Source of the DNA: Aeromonas australiensis
GTDB taxonomy: Bacteria > Pseudomonadota > Gammaproteobacteria > Enterobacterales > Aeromonadaceae
Assembly: GCF_000819725.1 (NCBI RefSeq)
Contig: NZ_CDDH01000009.1
Coordinates: forward strand, 1 to 64,000
Length of the DNA: 64,000 nt
Direction: 5' to 3'
Shown here: positions 28,001-38,036 of the stretch, piece by piece
How the letters are laid out: the number at the start of each line of letters is the position of its first letter
Position numbering within the stretch: the first letter of the stretch is position 1
Notes under the pieces: generated by a model
Databases searched by the model: none
Seen by the model: only the letters and a program-made list of their open reading frames with translations
What the model was told of the DNA's origin: nothing
Translations under genes and position numbers: made by a program

Positions 28001-28400
28001 CAGTGCCTGGCTTGAGCTTACCTCCGATGATCTTTTGGAGGCCGGAGTGAGCATCATGGCGAGACCTCCGGGTAAGAAGAATGCTACCATTGCCCTGCTT
28101 TCCGGGGGGGAGAAGGCGTTAACCGCGCTTGCGCTGGTTTTTGCCATCTTCAGACTCAACCCAGCACCTTTTTGTCTGCTGGATGAGGTGGATGCACCGC
28201 TCGATGAAGTGAACGTCGGTCGCTTCTGTTCTCTTGTCAAAGAGATGTCGAGCACAGTACAGTTCGTTTACATCAGTCATAATAAGGTCTCCATGGAGAT
28301 GGCTGAGCAGCTGGTTGGCGTCACGATGCAAGAGCCCGGGGTTTCTCGCATTGTGTCGGTCGATATCGGTGAAGCCGTCGCTTTGGCTGAGCAAAACTAG
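25026..28400 (+). CDS. smc: chromosome segregation ATPase SMC
   Basis: Condensin ATPase that loops and segregates DNA. The 1124-residue protein has Walker A GPNGCGKS at residues 31-38 and the GLGPRSYAIIEQGTVSR R-loop region. Two very long Gln/Glu/Leu/Arg-rich coiled coils flank a central hinge around residues 490-620. The C-terminal head has signature LLSGGEKALTALALVF and Walker B FCLLDEVDAPLD. The length is normal for SMC, whereas MukB is about 1480. scpA/scpB are not in this window. It starts the smc-zipA-ligA block also found in pseudomonads. Confidence 0.96.
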   Translation: MRLKLIKLAGFKSFVEPTRIELSADMTAVVGPNGCGKSNVIDAVRWVLGESSARHLRGENMTDVIFNGSINRSAHGRASVELVFDNPHNRVPGEFGRFTEISVRREVLRDGSNHYQINGQKCRRKDVTDLFLGTGLGPRSYAIIEQGTVSRLVESRPADLKLFMEEAAGVSRYKERRRETEQRIRHTQENLERLGDIRGELGSRLDHLKAQAETAERYKQLKSRSRAARAELIGSELWALETRLGEAKTELAQAEQALAALDAKRTADEGRHVTLSVARQEAQAEQASRQQQIFLGGQAIARLEQQQLHQSELGRDWQARAEALGERIASRKAQLASQQDQLTEGVLRAEQESARLEQCEQLLTEQQEARQQASEQLEQARLRQQQWQQQLAGLQGQLNQTRTRLGGLQELQAKTRLARLKLEDERAGPLGAEADDLQPALDDLSGQLELTRAATGELTEQLAQAVDTHEQLKQQHGQQLSLQRELEARLATLDQILGEQMEGATLADRLQVAPEWAQALDKVLGRWLTATPADECDLMHEGLWIGPAQPAVAGTLAAQLGGEHIPAFLNTIWLVESREAALARQPTLAAGESVLTPAGDWLGPNWADLGQGAALGTMALLGERERLHTEQEKVAAGLTQLSEQLVAADARRAQLASAQELSQRTLREQEQKWQQLREAWSLQQGQRQARLQRLGQLGEELIRLDQEQAQEAERLVSTREQLELDEARLAELQEQGEPLTQGVQLAQEQLTRSERAVDEARARREQQQAACQRLQLELGNLRQLITLGEEELARLGLELAGLKGPDSEAVPDLAPLLAEQRNLEAQQLACHQRLAELERQLSELDQARSIDHKQLVVLQEKLATLRLERERNLTRRQGLHEQFEELGIRLVDLDQAVLIAADRGKLRQEIQTLEAQVEALGAINLAALEEYEEAKTRATYLENQCQDLEQALETLSQAIKRIDKETQIRFRDTFDKVNEDLKSLFPKVFGGGSAWLELTSDDLLEAGVSIMARPPGKKNATIALLSGGEKALTALALVFAIFRLNPAPFCLLDEVDAPLDEVNVGRFCSLVKEMSSTVQFVYISHNKVSMEMAEQLVGVTMQEPGVSRIVSVDIGEAVALAEQN

Positions 28401-28415
28401 AAAGAGAAGCAGCTA

Positions 28416-29579
28416 ATGCAGGAATTGCGTTACATCTTGGTTGCCCTGGGGGGGATTGCTATCGCGGCATTGCTCATCCATGGGTTGTGGAGCAACAAAA
28501 AGAATCGCCAGGCTCCTATCAAAGAGAAACCGGCTGGTCGGATGGAATCCAAGTCGCGTAACCGCGATGATGACGCCTTTGACAGCGATGGCATCGGTCA
28601 GGTGCGGGTAGTCAGCAGTGGCCGTCGTGCCGAGCCCAAACTCCACCATGATGAACCTCGCCAGCCGGAACTCGGCCGTCGCCCTGCCGTCCCCGCCTTT
28701 GATGATGAAGATGACGAGGACGATCTGCCAACCCCAGCAGTACGCAAGCCTGCTGCTCGTCCGGTTCCGCCACCTCCTGCTTACGAGGAAGAGGAGAGGT
28801 TCGACGAACCGCTTCATCAGGAAGTCGAGGAGACGCCTGCCGTCCCGGTGCGCAAGCCTGCTCAGGTCAATCGCCGCACTCCGGTTTACCGTTCTCGCCC
28901 GCAGCATGAACCTGTGATGCAGATAGCGGATGAGGAGCCGTTGGTTGAGCCTGCCTATGCAACGGCCCCGACCTTTGGTGCCCGCGCCGAGAATGCTCGC
29001 CATGATCAGCGTGCCGCCTCACACCGTGCCAGTGAGCCCGAATATCAGCCACAGCCCCGTCATGTGGCTCCCGAGCCTGTTTATGAAGAGCCAGCTTATG
29101 TGGCGCCCGCCCCTGTGGTGGAAGAGCCGCGCATGGTGCCCCAGCCGGTCGAGAAAATCTGGCAGGATGTTTACGTCATCAACCTGATGGGCCGCCCGGG
29201 TCACGACTTGCAAGGGGCAACCCTGCTCTCCTCCCTGATGGCGCTGGGCTTCAAGTTTGGCGAGATGGATATTTTCCACCGTCACGAAGATCCCAACGGC
29301 AAGGGTGAAGTGCTCTTCTCCATGATCAACATGGTCAAGCCGGGCACCTTTAACCCGTACCGGATGGAGCAGTTCACCACGCCGGGTGTTTCTCTGTTCA
29401 TGCAACTGCCGCTGCGCAGCAACGCTGCGTTTGCCTTCGAGGATATGCTGCAGGCAGCCGATCAGCTGGCCAGCGACCTCGATGCCATGCTGACAGATAT
29501 GGATCGCAGCCCGCTGAGCGACGAGACAGTTGCCCGTTACCGTCACGAGTTGGCTGCCTACGAGGCCAGCCGCGACTAA
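28416..29579 (+). CDS. zipA: cell division protein ZipA
   Basis: ZipA tethers FtsZ to the inner membrane early in division. The 387-residue protein has one N-terminal membrane helix (LRYILVALGGIAIAALLIHGLW), a charged then Pro/Gln/Glu-rich linker of about 200 residues, and the C-terminal FtsZ-binding domain beginning EKIWQDVYVINLMGRPGHDLQG and including GEVLFSMINMVKPGTFNP. It begins 15 bases after smc, so co-transcription is likely. It lies before ligA as in most gammaproteobacteria. Confidence 0.95.
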   Translation: MQELRYILVALGGIAIAALLIHGLWSNKKNRQAPIKEKPAGRMESKSRNRDDDAFDSDGIGQVRVVSSGRRAEPKLHHDEPRQPELGRRPAVPAFDDEDDEDDLPTPAVRKPAARPVPPPPAYEEEERFDEPLHQEVEETPAVPVRKPAQVNRRTPVYRSRPQHEPVMQIADEEPLVEPAYATAPTFGARAENARHDQRAASHRASEPEYQPQPRHVAPEPVYEEPAYVAPAPVVEEPRMVPQPVEKIWQDVYVINLMGRPGHDLQGATLLSSLMALGFKFGEMDIFHRHEDPNGKGEVLFSMINMVKPGTFNPYRMEQFTTPGVSLFMQLPLRSNAAFAFEDMLQAADQLASDLDAMLTDMDRSPLSDETVARYRHELAAYEASRD

Positions 29580-29608
29580 TACGTCATGCGGGTCGAGTGA
29601 ATAAAAAG

Positions 29609-29634
29609 TGCGGTACCCTGGTACCGCATTTTTG
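29609..29634 (+). terminator. terminator after zipA
   Basis: TGCGGTAC-CCTG-GTACCGCA stem followed by TTTTTG, 30 bases after the zipA stop and about 45 bases before ligA. Confidence 0.9.
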
Positions 29635-29651
29635 TTTCTACCCCGGCCTGA

Positions 29652-32339
<2,688 letters not shown>

Positions 32340-32343
<4 letters not shown>

Positions 32344-32355
32344 AAATCATCAATG
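32340..32355 (+). repeat. 16-bp direct repeat, right copy (edge of AT-rich block)
   Basis: ATAAAAATCATCAATG, identical to 31983-31998, overlapping the SWIM stop codon and ending where the sequence returns to GC-rich. It could be a short relic of a ligA 3' end or a recombination footprint. Confidence 0.9.
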
Positions 32356-32360
32356 TCTAT

Positions 32361-32390
32361 GAACCCGGCCTTAGTGCCGGGTTCTTTTTT
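32361..32390 (+). terminator. terminator of ligA/SWIM gene
   Basis: GAACCCGGC and GCCGGGTTC arms followed by TTTTTT, 17 bases after the SWIM stop. GC-rich in style, so likely the original ligA terminator. Confidence 0.92.
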
Positions 32391-32406
32391 CTGGATGTTT
32401 AGGTTC

Positions 32407-33381
32407 TCACTCACGCCAGCGGATCTTGTGCTGCCACTTTTCGGGCACGGTGAGCTGCCAGCGGGCCAGCTCGCTTTTGCTGAAGACATATTCCCCGCGC
32501 GTGGCCACGCGTGGGGAGAGTGGGCGGGGCAGGGGATCTGCCAATATGGTGTTGATGAGGGTGGCTGCTTGTATCCCCTGATCGTGGCCGTCCAGCACTA
32601 GCCCGCCGATGGCCATCCCCTTGCCAACGGTAAACTCCCAAAAGCAGAAAACGGGTACCGGACTGTTGGCGCTGGTCCACTCCAACACCGTCTGTTCGCT
32701 CACATGTTTGCCGTCATCGTTGACCAGCGTGTGGTAGAGGCCGAGGAAGATCGCCTGATAGCCGTGCTTCTTGGCGTTGAGCACCGCCTCCTGCCAGAGG
32801 CTGTAATCCCCCATCAGCTGGCTGTTGACCCTGGTCTGACCGACCCGCAGTTCAGTCTGGGTCTTGAATTCATCCTCGATGGCGGTGAGGGCCACATTGC
32901 TGGAATCAAACAGCACCAGTGCCCTCTCGAGCCCTCCCATCATCTGGCTTATTTCGCTGATGCTGCGCTTGAGCAGCGGCCGCTCCAGCACGCCGGTGAT
33001 CTTGGGGTGGCCGACAAAGCCCTTGAGGCGGGGGTTCTCGTTCATGCCGAGAAAGACCACCGGGGTGCCCAGCGAGGCGATCTCGTTGGCCAGATAGTTG
33101 ATGGAGTTGTCATCCCCCAGCACCACCAGGTCCGGTTTGTTCTTGAGGTAGAGAGCGATAGCTCGCTGAGCTATGCCGTCGAATGCTTCCCGTGGCTGGC
33201 GTTTGGTGTCCATATAGAAGTGAGAGATCTTGTGCTCCCCCTGCAAGCCATCGAGCAGCCCTTTGTTGTAGCTTTGGTCCCACAGGTATTCGGGATGGTA
33301 GCTGCTGATCACCAGAATGTTGGCGGCCCAGAGCGGCAGAGAGAGGGTGGATAACAGTAGCAACAGCAGGGAGGTGTGCAT
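32407..33381 (-). CDS. periplasmic ABC-type substrate-binding protein (ABC_sub_bind-like)
   Basis: A 324-residue exported protein with a signal peptide ending ...LPLWA-ANI. The mature N-terminus NILVISSYHPEYLWDQSYNKGLLDGL, then DLVVLGDDNSINYLANE, GTPVVFLGMNENPR and a C-terminal GLVLDGHDQGIQAATLINTILAD are typical of the TrpX-like/ABC_sub_bind periplasmic fold, often found fused to or near sensor proteins. No permease, kinase or cyclase gene lies beside it. Ligand unknown. Confidence 0.85.
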   Translation of the reverse strand: MHTSLLLLLLSTLSLPLWAANILVISSYHPEYLWDQSYNKGLLDGLQGEHKISHFYMDTKRQPREAFDGIAQRAIALYLKNKPDLVVLGDDNSINYLANEIASLGTPVVFLGMNENPRLKGFVGHPKITGVLERPLLKRSISEISQMMGGLERALVLFDSSNVALTAIEDEFKTQTELRVGQTRVNSQLMGDYSLWQEAVLNAKKHGYQAIFLGLYHTLVNDDGKHVSEQTVLEWTSANSPVPVFCFWEFTVGKGMAIGGLVLDGHDQGIQAATLINTILADPLPRPLSPRVATRGEYVFSKSELARWQLTVPEKWQHKIRWRE

Positions 33382-33825
33382 GAGGGGCCCTTGTCGATGA
33401 AGAGAGTATGCGTTCAGTATGGGCAGTTTTGGCTGTTAGGGTGATCCCCCGGAAGCGGGTATGGCTGGGGGGCGATTTTTTCGGTTGTTCGGATCGGACG
33501 CCAGCCCGCACCCTGCTTGAGATTGGATTTGAATGGGGCTTTTTATGGTTGGTCGTGAACTGTCCCGCTCGCTGAAAAACCTGTCCTGGATCAAGAAATG
33601 AGGCTGCGCTTTGGTGCCTAATAGACACCACATATAGGGATGTATTCGTTTTTAATCCCTATATGTTGTGTTATTAAGCTGTGTATAAGCTGTTCCCTTC
33701 CTATCTTCAGCCCAGGCTTGTCAAGCCTCGGCTGAATTTATTTGCGTCCAGGACGAGATGCCGGGAGGGGGGCCCAACAAGGGGGAGCCAGAGGCAAATG
33801 CCTGGCCTTTTAACGGGGAAAATCC
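33382..33825. other. nrdDG upstream region
   Basis: 444 non-coding bases between the divergent binding-protein gene and nrdD. They contain the paired NrdR boxes at 33625-33671. No other conserved element, FNR palindrome or small gene was recognised. Confidence 0.6.
33625..33671. promoter_or_regulatory. paired NrdR boxes upstream of nrdDG
   Basis: Two 16-bp sites, 33625-33640 (ACACCACATATAGGGA) and 33656-33671 (TCCCTATATGTTGTGT), are inverted copies with one difference. Their centres are 31 bp apart. Both fit the known NrdR consensus acaCwAtATaTwGtgt at most core positions, and the 31-bp spacing is the classic arrangement. NrdR represses ribonucleotide reductase genes when dATP is high. Confidence 0.88.
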
Positions 33826-35943
33826 ATGAAACCGGTTGTGATCAAACGTGACGGATGTCGCGCACCATTCAATGCCCAGCTGATCAGCGATGCGGTCAGC
33901 CGCGCGGCGGAAGCGGTCAATCAGGCCAACCCGGCATTGGCGCTGCGCATTTCAAGTGCGGTCAGCCAGGAGCTGGAAGGGCGTGGTGAAGTTGATATCC
34001 ACGAGATCCAGAACCGGGTCGAAAACCACTTGATGGCCTCTGACGACAAGGCCATCGCCCGCGCCTATATCGAATATCGCCACGACAGGGATCAAGCCCG
34101 CGAGGCGCGCGGCCGTCTGGCGCAGGAGATCCGTGGTCTGGTCGAGCAGACCAACGCCGCCCTGCTCAACGAGAACGCCAACAAAGACTCCAAGGTGATC
34201 CCGACCCAGCGCGACTTGCTGGCCGGTATCGTCGCCAAGCACTATGCCACCAGCCACATGCTGCCCCGTGATGTGGTTCAGGCCCACGAGAGCGGTGATC
34301 TGCACTTCCACGATCTCGATTACTCACCTTTCTTCCCGATGTTCAACTGCATGTTGATCGATCTGAAAGGGATGCTGACCCACGGCTTCAAGATGGGCAA
34401 TGCGGAGATCGATACTCCGAAATCCATCAGCACCGCCACCGCTGTGACCGCCCAGATCATCGCCCAGGTGGCGAGCCACATCTATGGCGGCACCACCATC
34501 AACCGCATCGACGAAGTGCTGGCTCCCTATGTGACCATCAGCTGGCAGAAGCACCGTGAAGTGGCCGAAGAGTGGGGCATTGCCGATGTGGAAGCCTACG
34601 CCATGGCCCGCACCGAGAAAGAGTGCTACGACGCCTTCCAGTCGCTGGAGTACGAAGTCAACACCCTGCACACCGCCAACGGTCAGACGCCGTTTGTCAC
34701 CTTCGGCTTTGGCTTGGGGGATAGCTGGGAGTCGCGGATGATCCAGCGCGCCATCCTGAGCAACCGCATCGCTGGCCTTGGCAAGAACAAGAAGACCGCC
34801 GTGTTCCCGAAACTGGTGTTCGCCATCAAGGATGGCCTTAACCACAAGCAGGGCGATCCCAACTACGACATCAAGCAGCTGGCGCTGGAGTGTGCCTCCA
34901 AGCGGATGTATCCGGACATCCTCAACTACGACCAGGTGGTCAAGGTGACCGGCTCCTTCAAGACCCCCATGGGTTGCCGCTCCTTCCTCGGTGCCTACGA
35001 GGAGCATGGCGAGCTCGTCCACGAAGGTCGCAACAACCTGGGTGTCGTGAGCCTCAACTTGCCGCGCATCGCCCTGAAATCCCGTGACGAAGCGGACTTC
35101 TGGGATCGTCTGGATGGCTCCTTGCGGGTCGCCAAGAAGGCGCTGATGTATCGCATCACCCGTCTGGACGGAGTGAAAGCACGGGTTGCACCGATCCTCT
35201 ATATGGAAGGGGCTTGCGGCGTGCGGCTTAAGGCGGACGACAACGTCAGCGAGATCTTCAAGAACGGTCGCGCTTCCATCTCCTTGGGGTATATCGGGGT
35301 GCACGAGACCATCAATGCCCTGTTTGGTGATTCGGTACACCTGTTTGACAGCGCCGAGCTGCAACAGAAGGCCATCGCCATCATCGCCCGTCTCAAGGCA
35401 GCCATCGACGAGTGGAAAGAGGAAACCGGCTACGGCTTCAGCCTCTACTCCACTCCGAGCGAGAACCTCTGCACCCGTTTCTGCCGCATCGATGCCAAGG
35501 AGTTTGGCGTGGTATCCGGCGTGACCGACAAGGGTTACTACACCAACAGCTTCCACCTCGATGTGGAGAAGCAGGTCAATCCGTACGACAAGCTGGACTT
35601 CGAGGCGCCCTATCCGCCCATCGCCAGCGGCGGCTTCATCTGCTACGGCGAGTACCCCAACATCCAGCACAATCTGGAAGCGCTTGAGAACGTCTGGGAT
35701 TACAGCTATGACAAGGTGCCCTACTACGGTACCAACACTCCCATCGACGAGTGCTACGACTGCGGCTTCACCGGCGAGTTCGAGTGCACCTCCAAGGGCT
35801 TCACCTGCCCGCGCTGCGGTAACCACGACCCCGCCAAGGTGTCGGTGACTCGCCGTGTCTGCGGCTACCTCGGCAGCCCGGATGCGCGCCCCTTCAATGC
35901 GGGCAAGCAGGAAGAGGTGAAGCGCCGGGTCAAACATATGTAA
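33826..35943 (+). CDS. nrdD: anaerobic ribonucleoside-triphosphate reductase NrdD
   Basis: Class III glycyl-radical enzyme reducing NTPs to dNTPs without oxygen. The 705-residue protein starts with an ATP-cone (VVIKRDGCRAPFNAQLISDAVSRAAEAV). The catalytic barrel follows. The C-terminus has a zinc site (CYDCGF, CPRCGN) and the radical site RRVCGYLG with Gly680. Its length fits the family (E. coli 712). nrdG lies downstream. NrdR boxes upstream indicate repression by NrdR. Confidence 0.97.
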   Translation: MKPVVIKRDGCRAPFNAQLISDAVSRAAEAVNQANPALALRISSAVSQELEGRGEVDIHEIQNRVENHLMASDDKAIARAYIEYRHDRDQAREARGRLAQEIRGLVEQTNAALLNENANKDSKVIPTQRDLLAGIVAKHYATSHMLPRDVVQAHESGDLHFHDLDYSPFFPMFNCMLIDLKGMLTHGFKMGNAEIDTPKSISTATAVTAQIIAQVASHIYGGTTINRIDEVLAPYVTISWQKHREVAEEWGIADVEAYAMARTEKECYDAFQSLEYEVNTLHTANGQTPFVTFGFGLGDSWESRMIQRAILSNRIAGLGKNKKTAVFPKLVFAIKDGLNHKQGDPNYDIKQLALECASKRMYPDILNYDQVVKVTGSFKTPMGCRSFLGAYEEHGELVHEGRNNLGVVSLNLPRIALKSRDEADFWDRLDGSLRVAKKALMYRITRLDGVKARVAPILYMEGACGVRLKADDNVSEIFKNGRASISLGYIGVHETINALFGDSVHLFDSAELQQKAIAIIARLKAAIDEWKEETGYGFSLYSTPSENLCTRFCRIDAKEFGVVSGVTDKGYYTNSFHLDVEKQVNPYDKLDFEAPYPPIASGGFICYGEYPNIQHNLEALENVWDYSYDKVPYYGTNTPIDECYDCGFTGEFECTSKGFTCPRCGNHDPAKVSVTRRVCGYLGSPDARPFNAGKQEEVKRRVKHM

Positions 35944-35949
35944 GCCGAG

Positions 35950-35970
35950 CCCTCTCCCAAAGGGAGAGGG
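35950..35970. repeat. intergenic CCCTCTCCC inverted repeat
   Basis: CCCTCTCCC-AAA-GGGAGAGGG, a perfect 9-bp stem, just after the nrdD stop. A second imperfect pair, CCCTTCTCC (36004-36012) with GGAGAAGGG (36033-36041), follows. Similar C/T-rich inverted repeats occur at 58206-58230, so this is a dispersed intergenic element. Lacking a T tract, it is not a typical terminator. Confidence 0.75.
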
Positions 35971-36070
35971 AACCGGCCGATGTACTGTTTGCGCTGCTTT
36001 GCTCCCTTCTCCTGCTCACGTTGCAAATAGTGGGAGAAGGGCCAGCGAGGAGGGGCCGTAATAGAGAGAG

Positions 36071-36583
36071 ATGATGCACTACCACCAATACTACCCGGTC
36101 GATGTGATCAACGGCCCCGGCACCCGTGCCACCCTGTTTGTCTCGGGCTGCGAGCACCAGTGCCCGGGTTGCTACAACCAGAGCACCTGGCGGCTCGATG
36201 GCGGCAAGCCGTTCGATGAGGGGATGAGCGATCGCATCATTAGCGACCTCAACGACAGTCGGATCAAACGGCGAGGTCTGTCGCTCTCCGGCGGCGATCC
36301 GCTCCACCCGGCCAACGTGCCCCACGTGCTGGCGCTGGTGAAACGGGTGCGCGCCGAGTGTCCGGGCAAGGATATCTGGTGCTGGACCGGCTACCGGCTC
36401 GGCGAGCTGTCAGAGGCCCAGCGCGAGCTGGTGGCCTTGCTGGATGTGCTGGTGGATGGCAAGTTCGAGAAGGAGCTGGCAGACCCCGGCCTGCTCTGGC
36501 GTGGCAGCAGCAATCAGCAGATCCACGACCTCAACGCCTGGCGTGATGGGGCTGAGCGAATTCCCTGCCTGGTTTGCAGTTGA
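36071..36583 (+). CDS. nrdG: anaerobic ribonucleotide reductase activase NrdG
   Basis: Radical-SAM enzyme that generates the glycyl radical on NrdD. The 170-residue protein has the cluster motif C27-x3-C31-x2-C34 (CEHQCPGC), GxSxGGDP-like LSLSGGDPLHPAN, and DVLVDGKFEKEL. It is slightly longer than E. coli NrdG (154) through its C-terminal tail. It is separated from nrdD by 127 bases containing hairpins. Two adjacent ATGs are possible starts. Confidence 0.95.
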   Translation: MMHYHQYYPVDVINGPGTRATLFVSGCEHQCPGCYNQSTWRLDGGKPFDEGMSDRIISDLNDSRIKRRGLSLSGGDPLHPANVPHVLALVKRVRAECPGKDIWCWTGYRLGELSEAQRELVALLDVLVDGKFEKELADPGLLWRGSSNQQIHDLNAWRDGAERIPCLVCS

Positions 36584-36647
36584 CGCCCGGGATGGTTATG
36601 GTGAGCCCATTCCAATCCTGACGACTTTTTTGAAAAGGAGAGCCGAG

Positions 36648-36818
36648 ATGAACAATCTGCTCAAGATCCTGCTGGCCATTTTCCTGCCCCCGGTGTGCGC
36701 CTTTATCCAGGTGGGCTTTAGCCTGCACTTTTTAATCAACATAGTGCTGACCCTGCTGGGCGGTCTGCCGGGCATGGTCCATGCGCTCTGGCTGGTGGTG
36801 AGCGACAAGCGCGGCTGA
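36648..36818 (+). CDS. small membrane protein, Pmp3/YqaE (UPF0057) family
   Basis: A 56-residue protein with two hydrophobic helices and the family signature LLAIFLPPVCAFIQVGF...LINIVLTLLGGLPGMVHALWLV. Pmp3 relatives affect membrane potential and stress tolerance in yeast and plants; the bacterial role is unclear. AAGGAG precedes the ATG. A strong terminator follows at 36851. Confidence 0.92.
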   Translation: MNNLLKILLAIFLPPVCAFIQVGFSLHFLINIVLTLLGGLPGMVHALWLVVSDKRG

Positions 36819-36850
36819 GAATATGCCTTACTAATGAGTTTATTGATGAT

Positions 36851-36882
36851 AAAAGGGCCAACCTCTCGGGGTTGGCCCTTTT
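36851..36882 (+). terminator. terminator after the Pmp3-family gene
   Basis: AAAAGGGCCAACC-TCTCGG-GGTTGGCCCTTTT, strong stem with T tract. Confidence 0.93.
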
Positions 36883-36994
36883 GTTCATGTTCATACGAAG
36901 ACTTTTTGGTTAGGATGGATGACTGACCCAGGGGGCGCACGTTGAGCGTTCCGCAGTTCGGCCACAAGAGCCGGCAAAGAACAAGGAGTGTTTT

Positions 36995-37387
36995 ATGAAG
37001 TGGAAAGTCGCAATGTGGTCAGGGTTGATAATGACGCTATTGTCGGGGTGCTCATCTCGTCAGGAGGTCGTGCTCGACCGTGAGCCGATCACCATTCCCC
37101 TTGAGCAACTCTCCCGTTACTGGGTACAGGAAAAAAAGTGGTCATGGTTTGGCAATGACGATCCTGTGCTGCCGACCAAGCCGGTCAAGGGGTATGTTGA
37201 GGTGCGCTACCAGATCGATGCCAGCGGCATGCCGGTCAAGCCTGAAGTGGTGGCGGCCGAGCCCCCCGGCGAGCTGGAGCAGAGCGCGCTGGCGACACTC
37301 TCGCGGATCCGCTATAGCCCGGCAAAGGGCAACCCGGATGCCATTCCGGTCGAGGTGATCAACCGCTTCGACATCGAGATCAACTGA
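36995..37387 (+). CDS. lipoprotein with TonB C-terminal-like domain
   Basis: A 130-residue protein with lipobox LLSGCS (Cys near 19). The C-terminal part (KPVKGYVEVRYQIDASGMPVKPEVVAAEPPGELEQSALATLSRIRYSPA) fits the TonB C-terminal fold, including the YPxxA-like region replaced by VKGYVEV. It has no Pro-rich spanning linker, so it is unlikely to be a real energy transducer and is probably an envelope lipoprotein. Function unknown. Confidence 0.82.
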   Translation: MKWKVAMWSGLIMTLLSGCSSRQEVVLDREPITIPLEQLSRYWVQEKKWSWFGNDDPVLPTKPVKGYVEVRYQIDASGMPVKPEVVAAEPPGELEQSALATLSRIRYSPAKGNPDAIPVEVINRFDIEIN

Positions 37388-37418
37388 TACCCCATCACTC
37401 TGATGTCAGCGAAACAGA

Positions 37419-37439
37419 GACCCCGGCCAGGCCGGGGTC
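37419..37439. terminator. hairpin between convergent genes
   Basis: GACCCCGGCC-A-GGCCGGGGTC, a very stable stem between the TonB-like (+) and mliC (-) stops. T tracts are weak on both sides. Confidence 0.7.
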
Positions 37440-37443
37440 ACGT

Positions 37444-37800
37444 TTATTGCTGTTTGCAGTCGTTGTAGGCGGTCTGCCACTCGCCATCCTCATCCCGAAG
37501 CTCGACAAAACCCTCATCCCCCTTGTTCCACCAGACGGCTTCGTGCTCGTCCGTATAGCGGGCACCGGAAGCCGAAATGGCCTGGGGCAGGGTGTAATCC
37601 TTGCCATCTGGCAGGGATAGCTTGATAAAGCTGAGACTCTGGTCGGAGAGAGAGAAGTAGCGCACCTGCACCTTCTTGCCCTGCTCGCACTGATAACTGA
37701 CCGGTTCACCACCGGTGACGGAGAGGGTATTGCCCTGATTGCAGCCGGCAAGTAGGGCGAGGGCCAGCCCACTAGCGGCCATCATATGTACTTTATTCAT
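37444..37800 (-). CDS. mliC: MliC-type inhibitor of C-type lysozyme
   Basis: MliC/PliC proteins protect peptidoglycan from vertebrate-type lysozyme at the outer membrane. The 118-residue precursor has lipobox LLAGCN. The mature part has the family pattern VSYQCEQGKKVQVRYFS and the invasive loop SASGARYTDEHEAVWWNKGDEGFVE, where the conserved Ser and Lys sit. A cysteine near the C-terminus (YNDCKQQ) can pair with the first. The start at 37800 has GGAA upstream. With pliI, it is the second lysozyme inhibitor in this window. Confidence 0.88.
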   Translation of the reverse strand: MNKVHMMAASGLALALLAGCNQGNTLSVTGGEPVSYQCEQGKKVQVRYFSLSDQSLSFIKLSLPDGKDYTLPQAISASGARYTDEHEAVWWNKGDEGFVELRDEDGEWQTAYNDCKQQ

Positions 37801-37963
37801 GATTACGGTTCCATTGGCGTGATATGAGCGTGAGCCTAACAGGTTGTTGTTATTGCGCAATCATCTGAGTCATGTTGTGCGTCGCTGACTGTCCGGCCTG
37901 CCTGCCTCGGAGGTACTTTTAAGTTGCGGCAGGGATGGCGAGGTAGGAGTAAACGCGGAAGAC

Positions 37964-37990
37964 AAAAAAGCCCCGGCAGGCGACGGGGCG
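37964..37990 (-). terminator. terminator of the efflux operon
   Basis: GCCCCG / CGGGGC stem followed on the - strand by TTTTTTG, about 50 bases past the DUF2955 gene stop. Confidence 0.85.
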
Positions 37991-38036
37991 AAAGAGAGCT
38001 CATCCATGGGCTGACAACAGTGCTTACAACAGGAGA

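Noticed and set aside
35950-36041. Terminator of nrdD
   Set aside because: The hairpins lack a T tract and match dispersed C/T-rich intergenic repeats seen also at 58206.
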